Origin: Actinomycetota bacterium
Lineage (GTDB): Bacteria > Actinomycetota > Geothermincolia > Fen-727 > Anoxymicrobiaceae
Assembly: GCA_018894655.1 (NCBI GenBank)
Contig: JAHIPE010000101.1
Location: forward strand, 1 to 11,844
DNA: 11,844 bases
Direction of reading: 5' to 3'
Below the pieces are notes generated by a model. It was not told the origin of the DNA, did not search any database, and worked only from the letters and a program-made list of their open reading frames with translations. The translations under genes were made by a program, and so were the position numbers. This document shows positions 7,321 through 11,844 of the stretch, piece by piece. Within the stretch, counting starts at the first letter, position 1; each line of letters begins with the position of its first letter.

Positions 7321-7357
7321 ATTATAACTGGTGTCAAACACCAACACCTGGGAGGTG
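7321..7357 (-). promoter_or_regulatory. Two small hairpins followed by a TATAAT box upstream of the enoyl-CoA hydratase
   Basis: After the mutase small-subunit stop, the minus strand reads hairpin CACCT-CCC-AGGTG (7357-7345), hairpin TGGTGT-TTG-ACACCA (7343-7329), then TATAAT (7326-7321) in an A/T stretch. The hairpins could weakly terminate or process the upstream mRNA, and the TATAAT is a perfect -10 box for the hydratase gene. No good -35 is seen at 17 nt (AGGTGT), so promoter function is tentative. Confidence 0.35.
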
Positions 7358-7373
7358 CGTATTACTACGGCGG

Positions 7374-7781
7374 CTACGGCTCCGAGGGCAGCCCATCGAC
7401 GTAGTCTATTATTTCCGCGGTGGGTGTTCCGGGGGCAAACAGCCTGGCCACGCCCAGCCGCTCGAGCTCGGCCGCGTCGTCCTCCGGGATTATGCCTCCG
7501 CCGATGACCCGAATATCGGTCGCTCCCCTCTCCTCCAGCATCCTGAGCACCTTGGGAAAGATCGTCATGTGCGCTCCGGAGAGCACCGAGAGGCCGACCA
7601 CGTCGACGTCCTCGTCAATCGCCGCCCGTACCACCTGCTCCGGCGTCTGGTGCAGCCCCAGGTAGATAACCTCCATCCCGGCGTCGCGAAGCGCCCTCGC
7701 CACCACCTTCGCCCCCCGGTCGTGACCGTCCAGGCCCGGCTTGGCTATCAGGACCCTTACCTTGTCCTTTTCTCCCCTCAA
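7374..7781 (-). CDS. icmB: B12-binding small subunit of acyl-CoA mutase (IcmB-like; methylmalonyl-CoA mutase C-terminal domain)
   Basis: Cobalamin-binding subunit that holds adenosylcobalamin base-off/His-on for the radical isomerase. The 135-residue length matches stand-alone IcmB (about 136). Visible motifs are K14 and the D-x-H-x-x-G motif DGHDRG (18-23) with H20 as the axial cobalt ligand, the LSGAH segment, and GGGIIP for the nucleotide tail. The start is TTG 7781: an in-frame TGA lies just upstream, AAGG is 7 nt upstream, and no other start occurs before the first beta strand. It is 116 nt downstream of the large subunit gene, separated by a palindromic element. Split mutases of this type occur in Actinomycetota, archaea and anaerobes. 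The small subunit does not reveal substrate specificity; the icm name rests on its partner. Confidence 0.9.
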   Translation of the reverse strand: MRGEKDKVRVLIAKPGLDGHDRGAKVVARALRDAGMEVIYLGLHQTPEQVVRAAIDEDVDVVGLSVLSGAHMTIFPKVLRMLEERGATDIRVIGGGIIPEDDAAELERLGVARLFAPGTPTAEIIDYVDGLPSEP

Positions 7782-7811
7782 GAATCAACCTTACCTTTCA
7801 CTATTCCCACA

Positions 7812-7877
7812 TCCTCCCCCTTCTGCTCCTTCCCCCAGTCGGGGGGAAGGCTGGGATGGGGGGTTCTTGGGGGAGGA
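7812..7877. repeat. Nested C-rich/G-rich palindrome with a G-quadruplex motif
   Basis: Located between the two mutase subunit genes. Outer arms TCCTCCCCC (7812-7820) and GGGGGAGGA (7869-7877) enclose inner arms CCTTCCCCC (7828-7836) and GGGGGAAGG (7842-7850). The plus strand at 7841-7873 has four G runs of 3 or more with loops of 6, 2 and 5 nt, a canonical quadruplex pattern. It resembles the C-rich intergenic palindromes dispersed in many bacterial genomes, and could influence the subunit ratio by mRNA structure. Copy number cannot be judged from one window. Confidence 0.5.
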
Positions 7878-7897
7878 CCAAGGTGGGGGGCCCACCG

Positions 7898-9556
7898 TCA
7901 GTAGACCGGCCTTTCACGGTACTCGCCGAACACTTCCTTCATCACGCCGACTATCTCGCCCTGGGTCATGTGCGCGCGGGCGCACTTCAGGATCACCGGC
8001 ATCAGGTTCCCGGTCCCATCCGCCCTGCGCCGTAGCTCCAAAGCCGCTCCCTCGACCGCGCTCTCGTCGCGTTCGCGCCGCACCGCCCGCAGGCTTTCGA
8101 CCTGCTCGGATTCCACCGACGGGTCTATCCTCAAGAGTTCGATATCGGGCTTCTCGTCATCGTGGGTGAACCGGTTGACCCCCACTATCACCCTCTCGCC
8201 TTTCTCCACCTCCAACTGGTACCGGTAGCTTGCGTCGGCGATTCGGCGCTGGAAGTACCCTTTCTCGATGGCCTCCAGCACCCCACCCTCGGCCTCGATC
8301 TCATCGAAGTACTCCAGCGCCTCGGACTCCATACGATCTGTCAGGTGCTCCACGTAGTAAGAGCCCGCCAGCGGGTCGATGGTGTTAGCCGCGCCGGTCT
8401 CGCAGGCGATTACCTGCTGGGTTCGCAGTGCTATCTCGACCGCCTTCTCGGTGGGCAGCGCCAGCACCTCGTCCATGGAGTTGGTGTGAAGCGATTGGGT
8501 GCCGCCCATGACCGCGGCCAGGCCCTCGTAGGCGGTGCGTACTATGTTGTTCTCGGGTTGCTGGGCGGTGAGCGAGCAACCGGCCGTCTGGGTGTGGAAG
8601 CGCAGCAGCAACGATTCCTCCTTCTCGGCGCCGAACCGCTCCTTCATCACCCGCGCCCATATGCGCCGGGCGGCCCGGTACTTGGCCACCTCCTCGAAGA
8701 AGTCGATGTGGGAGTTGAAAAAGAACGAGAGCCGCGGGGCGAACTCGTCGACATCCATCCCCGCATCTATGCCGGCCTGGACGTAGGCCATCCCGTCCGC
8801 CAGGGTGAACGCGAGCTCCTGGGCGGCCGTGGAGCCCGCCTCCCTGATGTGATAGCCGCTTATGCTGATGGTGTTCCAGCGGGGGACCTCCGAGGCGCAG
8901 AACTCCATCACGTCGGTGATGATGCGCAGCGAAGGCCTGGGGGGGAATATCCATGACTTCTGGGCGATATACTCCTTGAGTATGTCGTTCTGGATGGTGC
9001 CACCCATCTCCCGGAACGGCACGCCCTGGCGCTCGCCGGTCACCAGGTAGAACGCGAGAAGGATGCTCGCCGGCGCGTTGGTGGTCATGGACGTGGTTAT
9101 CCTGTCCAGCGGTATCCCATCGAAGAGGGTCTGCATGTCAACCACCGAGTCGATGGCCACCCCGCAACGGCCGACCTCGCCCTCGCTCATGGGGTCGTCG
9201 GAGTCGTAGCCCATAATGGTAGGCATATCGAAAGCCACCGACAGCCCGGTCTGCCCCCGACCCAGTAGGAACTTGAAGCGCTCGTTCGTCTCCCGGGCGG
9301 TCCCGAAACCGGAGAACTGCCGCATCGTCCACAGGCGCCCCCGGTACATGCTGGGGTAGATACCTCGGGTGTACGGGTACTCCCCGGGGAACCCGAGGTC
9401 GCGCAGGTAATCCAGGCCGGAGACATCCCCCGGCCCGTACAGCGGGTCGACCGGCTCACCGGAAACGGTGGTGAACCTTTCCTCGTCCTCGCCGGGCGAC
9501 TGGTAGGTCTCGGCGAGCCAGCGTCTCTTCTCCGCTTCGTAGGAGTCCCCGTCCAC
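7898..9556 (-). CDS. icmA: Acyl-CoA mutase large subunit (methylmalonyl-CoA mutase family), isobutyryl-CoA mutase type
   Basis: TIM-barrel catalytic subunit of an adenosylcobalamin-dependent carbon-skeleton mutase. At 552 residues it lacks the B12 domain, which is supplied by the separate small subunit. CoA-binding residues align with Propionibacterium MutB at a constant offset of 8: Y67, M70, R74, T77, R79, and the conserved H236 in SGYHIREAG. The two specificity positions are F81 (RQFSGFG; Tyr89 in methylmalonyl-CoA mutase, Phe80 in isobutyryl-CoA mutase) and Q199 (EYIAQKSW; Arg207 and Gln198 respectively). The 118-residue spacing is identical in all three. The HCM-specific Asp position is A108, arguing against 2-hydroxyisobutyryl-CoA mutase. 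The GTG start (9556), with MDGDSYEAEKRRW then FTTVSGEPVDPLYGP, matches the IcmA N-terminus as I remember it. The gene starts 2 nt after the adenosyltransferase stop. Reaction by inference: isobutyryl-CoA <-> n-butyryl-CoA. Automated labels will probably say methylmalonyl-CoA mutase. Confidence 0.88.
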   Translation of the reverse strand: MDGDSYEAEKRRWLAETYQSPGEDEERFTTVSGEPVDPLYGPGDVSGLDYLRDLGFPGEYPYTRGIYPSMYRGRLWTMRQFSGFGTARETNERFKFLLGRGQTGLSVAFDMPTIMGYDSDDPMSEGEVGRCGVAIDSVVDMQTLFDGIPLDRITTSMTTNAPASILLAFYLVTGERQGVPFREMGGTIQNDILKEYIAQKSWIFPPRPSLRIITDVMEFCASEVPRWNTISISGYHIREAGSTAAQELAFTLADGMAYVQAGIDAGMDVDEFAPRLSFFFNSHIDFFEEVAKYRAARRIWARVMKERFGAEKEESLLLRFHTQTAGCSLTAQQPENNIVRTAYEGLAAVMGGTQSLHTNSMDEVLALPTEKAVEIALRTQQVIACETGAANTIDPLAGSYYVEHLTDRMESEALEYFDEIEAEGGVLEAIEKGYFQRRIADASYRYQLEVEKGERVIVGVNRFTHDDEKPDIELLRIDPSVESEQVESLRAVRRERDESAVEGAALELRRRADGTGNLMPVILKCARAHMTQGEIVGVMKEVFGEYRERPVY

Positions 9557-9558
9557 GT

Positions 9559-10080
9559 TCAGTACTCGATCCCTTCCCTCATCTGAACACCTTTGTCGTA
9601 GTAGTGCCTGACTTTCTTCATCTCGGTTATCAGGTCAGCCCTCTCCAGGAACTCCCGGGGAGCCCCGCGCCCGGTCAGCACAAGCTCCACGCCGGGTGGG
9701 CGGCCGTCTATGAGGGGCAGCACCTCCAGGGCGGTGAGTACGCCCAGGTCCACCGCCACGTTGATCTCGTCAAGGATTACCATGTCGTAGTCGCCGCTCA
9801 TAATGGCCTCGCGCGCGATATCCAGACCCTGGTGCGCGAGGCGGAGGTCCTCGGGGCTGGGCTCACCCCTCTTCACGAACTCGTCCAGCCCGGACTGGAT
9901 AATCTTGAACCGATCGGAGAGCCTCCCGGCGGTCTCGAGCTCCCCGTAGTGCCTGCCTTTGAGAAACTGCACCATGAGCACCTGGAGGTTCTTCCCGATA
10001 GCCCTCATGGCGAGGCCGACCGCGGCGGTGGTCTTGCCTTTGCCGTCGCCGGTGTACAGTTGGACCAGGCCCTGCTCCAT
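9559..10080 (-). CDS. cobO: Corrinoid (cob(I)alamin) adenosyltransferase, CobA/BtuR/CobO type
   Basis: Transfers the adenosyl group of ATP to cob(I)alamin/corrinoid, making the cofactor used by the adjacent mutase. The 173-residue product has the family P-loop GDGKGKTT (11-18), the segment VLMVQFLKG (35-43), the Walker-B-like VILDEIN (102-108), and the C-terminal stretch ELVLTGRGAPREFLERADLITEM typical of the CobO/BtuR family. ATG 10080 follows GGGGGAG by about 6 nt. It is the first gene of the leftward series, its stop 2 nt before the mutase large-subunit GTG, so the two are probably translationally coupled. This points to local supply of adenosylcobalamin and away from de novo B12 synthesis, since no other cob genes are present. 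No B12 riboswitch was seen upstream. Confidence 0.93.
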   Translation of the reverse strand: MEQGLVQLYTGDGKGKTTAAVGLAMRAIGKNLQVLMVQFLKGRHYGELETAGRLSDRFKIIQSGLDEFVKRGEPSPEDLRLAHQGLDIAREAIMSGDYDMVILDEINVAVDLGVLTALEVLPLIDGRPPGVELVLTGRGAPREFLERADLITEMKKVRHYYDKGVQMREGIEY

Positions 10081-10122
10081 CTTTCTCCCCCTTTAGCGCC
10101 CTCCCGCGGGGTCGAGCCGGTA

Positions 10123-10150
10123 TTCACCGTAACTATATCAAAACGGTGAA
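10123..10150 (-). promoter_or_regulatory. Extended -10 promoter embedded in an 8-bp inverted repeat (candidate repressor operator)
   Basis: TTCACCGT (10123-10130) and ACGGTGAA (10143-10150) are perfect inverted repeats separated by 12 nt, with half-site centres 20 nt apart (two helical turns). Between them the minus strand reads TGATATAGT (10140-10132), an extended -10 (TGn plus 5 of 6 of TATAAT). Transcription would begin near the left arm, about 45 nt before the cobO ATG. A palindrome GAACGTTC (10148-10155) overlaps the right arm. The geometry suits a dimeric TetR- or FadR-type regulator, but no regulator gene is in the window. Confidence 0.5.
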
Positions 10151-10233
10151 CGTTCGGAGCCCCGCCGGCGTCTTATGGTAACGACACCGGCCGTGGCCAT
10201 TGATATATATTATTTTGAATATGGGTATTTATG

Positions 10234-10262
10234 TTGTTTTCTGGTTTCCACTGTGTTAATAT
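10234..10262 (+). promoter_or_regulatory. Candidate sigma-70-like promoter of the BrnT-like cassette
   Basis: TTGTTT (10234-10239), a 17-nt spacer and TAATAT (10257-10262) lie in an AT-rich block (about 10199-10265) that stands out from the GC-rich surroundings. CACTGT occurs as a direct repeat at 10250-10255 and 10263-10268, flanking the -10, a possible autoregulation site for the ribbon-helix-helix protein. The start codon at 10298 would give a leader of about 28 nt. Confidence 0.45.
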
Positions 10263-10297
10263 CACTGTAGGACATACGTACTACGTTAGGTGTTTTA

Positions 10298-10567
10298 TTG
10301 GGTAAACCCTGTATCTACGTGTTGATCTGGACAGACGAGGCGATCACCAAAGTGGCGAGACACGGCCTCACCATCAAAGATGTGAAAGAAGCAATGGTCT
10401 GGGACCCCAGGAAGAAGGCGGTCTGGCAGGAGGACTATGAGCATGGGCGGCGCCTTGAGGTCCGGGGCAAGAGTGATGGCAACAACAGGGACATAATTGC
10501 CTACCTGGACCCTGTGGATCCCCGAGACGGTGTATGGAGGGTCAGGACGGCCTGGCCGATCGAGTAA
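10298..10567 (+). CDS. Small BrnT-like protein (putative RelE-superfamily toxin)
   Basis: An 89-residue protein whose layout resembles BrnT-like/DUF4258-type small toxins: an initial strand with aromatic residue (YVLIWTDEA), a helix, the R/K-H-G motif RHG at 21-23 followed by the helix LTIKDVKEAM, then beta strands (RRLEVRGKS, RDIIAYLD) ending in WRVRTAWPIE. The R-rich strands and final R-x-R-T-A fit the RelE-like fold. The start is TTG 10298 with a weak AGG 7 nt upstream; GTG 10319 is an alternative. It is followed 14 nt later by a ribbon-helix-helix gene, i.e. toxin-before-antitoxin order as in brnTA. Family membership is by pattern only; ribonuclease activity is not demonstrated by any single residue I can point to. 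Confidence 0.6.
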   Translation: MGKPCIYVLIWTDEAITKVARHGLTIKDVKEAMVWDPRKKAVWQEDYEHGRRLEVRGKSDGNNRDIIAYLDPVDPRDGVWRVRTAWPIE

Positions 10568-10581
10568 GGGGGTTGGATCTC

Positions 10582-11001
10582 ATGAGAGAACCGGAAGACA
10601 TGACAGTAGAAGAGGCTCTCCAGGAGTGGGAGACGGGCGAGCCGGTTGAACTCGGGCCGCCGCCTGCCAGGAAGTCCACGATGAGCGTGTACCATCTGAG
10701 AATAGACGACGATACCCTTGACAGCCTAGCCACCCTTGCCCTGTCGGGAGATGAGCCCCCGAGCGCGATCGCTCGGCGGATACTCAAGTCAGGCATACGG
10801 GAAGAGCTTTCGCGTTCGCGTAGGCTTTCCGGCGACAAGGATGCGGTTGTGCTAGACGCCCTGGACAGGCTGAAAAAATTTGTGGAAACCCCGGTTGTCA
10901 AGACGGTAAACGCTTGGGTTACGCCAGCTGGAGCGTCCCCGAATTTTATTATGGAATTCACCAAATCCCAGATTCCTGTTGACAGAAAGGAGGTGAAGTA
11001 G
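10582..11001 (+). CDS. Ribbon-helix-helix (CopG/BrnA-like) putative antitoxin with long C-terminal extension
   Basis: A 139-residue protein. Residues 34-76 show the ribbon-helix-helix pattern: strand SVYHLRID, helix DDTLDSLATLAL, turn, and helix PPSAIARRILKSGIREEL. Such proteins bind operators as dimers and neutralise the partner toxin. The first 33 residues are acidic and proline-rich, probably disordered and possibly toxin-contacting. About 60 residues after the domain (SRSRRLSGDKDA to the end) are not typical of short antitoxins. ATG 10582 follows AAGGGGG about 9 nt upstream. An internal ATG at 10681, itself preceded by AGGAAG 6 nt upstream, begins exactly at the ribbon strand and could give a shorter form. 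It sits 14 nt after the BrnT-like gene and directly abuts the next gene. Confidence 0.6.
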   Translation: MREPEDMTVEEALQEWETGEPVELGPPPARKSTMSVYHLRIDDDTLDSLATLALSGDEPPSAIARRILKSGIREELSRSRRLSGDKDAVVLDALDRLKKFVETPVVKTVNAWVTPAGASPNFIMEFTKSQIPVDRKEVK

Positions 11002-11409
11002 GTGGAGACGGTTATTCTGCTCTGTGACCATGCGGAAGCGATCAACGGCAAGCTTTACATCATGGGCGGCGGCTGGACAATCTGCTCGCCGGGCCCTCGC
11101 AATATGGCCGTTGCGGTCAGGATTAACGTTCCTTGGACAGACGCCAATGAAAAGCACAAATTCGCGCTATTTCTCCAGGACGAAGCCGGTAGAACTATAG
11201 AGCTTGGAGATCCCCCCAAGCCCGTCATGCAGACTGGCGATTTTGAATTAGGCCGGCCTCCTGGAGTAGTGCCCGGTTCTGATTTGGACTTCACTGCCGT
11301 GTTTGGATTTATCGGTCTACCTCTTGAGACTGACAATGGCTACCGCTGGCAACTGGAAATCAACGGCGAAGACTCTGGCCACGCGTCATTCAGAACGAGG
11401 ACCAACTAG
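11002..11409 (+). CDS. DUF6941-like protein of unknown function
   Basis: A 135-residue soluble protein without signal peptide or membrane segment. The opening ETVILLCDHAEAINGKLYIMGGGW resembles the uncharacterised DUF6941 family as I remember it (a hydrophobic strand with C-D, then GKL, then G-G-G-W), followed by an all-beta pattern with alternating hydrophobic strands (FALFLQDEAG, DFTAVFGFIGLPL, YRWQLEINGED). No catalytic motif is apparent. The GTG at 11002 directly follows the TAG of the upstream gene and is preceded by a near-perfect AAAGGAGGTG with a 6-nt spacer, so it should be translated strongly and coupled to the ribbon-helix-helix gene. Co-operonic position suggests co-regulation with the putative toxin-antitoxin pair, but no function should be inferred beyond that. 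Confidence 0.7.
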   Translation: METVILLCDHAEAINGKLYIMGGGWTICSPGPRNMAVAVRINVPWTDANEKHKFALFLQDEAGRTIELGDPPKPVMQTGDFELGRPPGVVPGSDLDFTAVFGFIGLPLETDNGYRWQLEINGEDSGHASFRTRTN

Positions 11410-11474
11410 AAGCGCTATTGCTGGAACGCTCTTCTCTCAGCAACCACTGCTCCTGACGCCATGAAGCTGAGTTA

Positions 11475-11502
11475 TTGAATAATGGCGAGCGTTTCTCATA
11501 AT
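11475..11502 (+). promoter_or_regulatory. Candidate promoter of the VanW-type gene
   Basis: TTGAAT (11475-11480), a 16-nt spacer and CATAAT (11497-11502) form a good sigma-70-like pair. Transcription would start near 11509, about 33 nt before the TTG at 11542. The position argues against the in-frame ATG at 11482 as the translation start. Confidence 0.45.
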
Positions 11503-11541
11503 CTAAGAGTGTCGGGAACTGGAAGCTGCACGGAGAAAGAG

Positions 11542-11844
11542 TTGGAATCACGGGATACCGCAATCAAGAGACCCATGGGGGGGCTCCGGGGGCTTGTTTC
11601 CCGCAGGCTCCGCAGGACGTACCTGTACCTGAGGCGCGCCAACCGCAGGAGAGTGCTGCTCGTCCTGGCGGGGTCTTTTCTGGCCGTTGTCGTGGTGGGC
11701 CTTTTTGGCTTCCTGTTCATACAGGACATAGCGCTTAGCGGCAGGATCTTCTCCGGTATTACCATCGAGGGCCATGATGTCGGCGGCCTCTCCGGGAGCG
11801 ACGCGTCAGAGCTGGTTGAACAGAATATCGCCGTCCCGGTTAAC
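11542..11844 (+). CDS. N-terminus of a membrane-anchored VanW/PG_binding_4-type cell-wall protein; truncated by the window end
   Basis: A 101-residue fragment open at the right edge. A highly basic cytoplasmic segment (residues 9-37, many Arg) is followed by a single hydrophobic helix (38-60, VLLVLAGSFLAVVVVGLFGF). The outside portion then contains GITIEGHDVGGLSGSDASELV, the N-terminal repeat pattern (I-x-G-x-x-V-x-G-L-x-x-x-x-A) of the peptidoglycan-binding-like domain found before VanW or L,D-transpeptidase domains. The basic side inside predicts a type II orientation. I chose TTG 11542 because GGAG lies 6 nt upstream; ATG 11575 and ATG 11482 are alternatives. Which catalytic or VanW domain follows cannot be seen. 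Confidence 0.7.
   Translation, partial: MESRDTAIKRPMGGLRGLVSRRLRRTYLYLRRANRRRVLLVLAGSFLAVVVVGLFGFLFIQDIALSGRIFSGITIEGHDVGGLSGSDASELVEQNIAVPVN

Noticed and set aside
7782..7897. CRISPR repeat or intrinsic terminator in the gap between the mutase subunit genes
   Set aside because: There is no periodic repeat-spacer pattern, and the palindrome is not followed by a T tract on the transcribed strand.
7898..9556. 2-hydroxyisobutyryl-CoA mutase as identity of the large subunit
   Set aside because: That enzyme needs Ile at the Phe81 position and an Asp at the position that is Ala108 here.
10081..10297. Cobalamin riboswitch upstream of the adenosyltransferase/mutase genes
   Set aside because: No B12-box-like conserved segment was found on the minus strand, and the gap is short and partly AT-rich; an operator-type inverted repeat explains the structure better.
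11496..11765. Minus-strand open frames opposite the VanW-type N-terminus
   Set aside because: They are Arg/Pro/Ser-rich shadows; the plus frame shows a basic segment, a membrane helix and the PG_binding_4-like pattern.

Overview
The window is GC-rich bacterial DNA with frequent GTG and TTG starts, strong AGGAGG-like ribosome binding sites and tightly packed operons. It most resembles an uncultured Actinomycetota or thermophilic Firmicutes-like genome. The gene content (split B12-dependent acyl-CoA mutase, GH57/GT4 alpha-glucan enzymes, VanW-type wall protein) fits either, and no rRNA, tRNA or lineage marker is present to settle it.

Region 1 (2-4857) is a polysaccharide locus. The C-terminal half of a GH57 alpha-1,4-glucan branching enzyme and a GT4 glycosyltransferase run rightward. 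They converge on a leftward operon of SAM methyltransferase, hexapeptide-repeat sugar acyltransferase and GalT-like nucleotidyltransferase, whose genes are 4 nt apart or overlap by one base. GH57 + GT4 + acyltransferase + methyltransferase is the gene combination of the mycobacterial methylglucose lipopolysaccharide cluster, so a methylated or acylated alpha-glucan is a reasonable alternative to plain glycogen.

Region 2 (4858-10080) is a leftward acyl-CoA locus, in transcription order: corrinoid adenosyltransferase, large and small subunits of a split B12 acyl-CoA mutase, enoyl-CoA hydratase, and a short/medium-chain acyl-CoA dehydrogenase. The mutase would usually be labelled methylmalonyl-CoA mutase, but its two substrate-determining residues are Phe81 and Gln199. 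That is the isobutyryl-CoA mutase signature (Phe/Gln) and not the methylmalonyl-CoA mutase one (Tyr/Arg). The set then reads as isobutyryl-CoA <-> butyryl-CoA -> crotonyl-CoA -> 3-hydroxybutyryl-CoA, with its own adenosylcobalamin supply. An inverted repeat flanking an extended -10 upstream of the adenosyltransferase gene is a candidate repressor operator. Three gaps around these genes hold structured or repetitive DNA: a GC hairpin plus a roughly 100-nt foldable element, a pair of small hairpins, and a C-rich/G-rich palindrome.

Region 3 (10081-11409) starts with an AT-rich divergent promoter region and carries a rightward three-gene cassette: a small BrnT-like protein, a ribbon-helix-helix protein with an unusual C-terminal extension, and a DUF6941-like protein. 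It looks like a toxin-antitoxin module with a passenger gene.

Region 4 (11410-11844) holds a promoter candidate and the N-terminus of a membrane-anchored VanW/PG_binding_4-type protein cut off by the window end.
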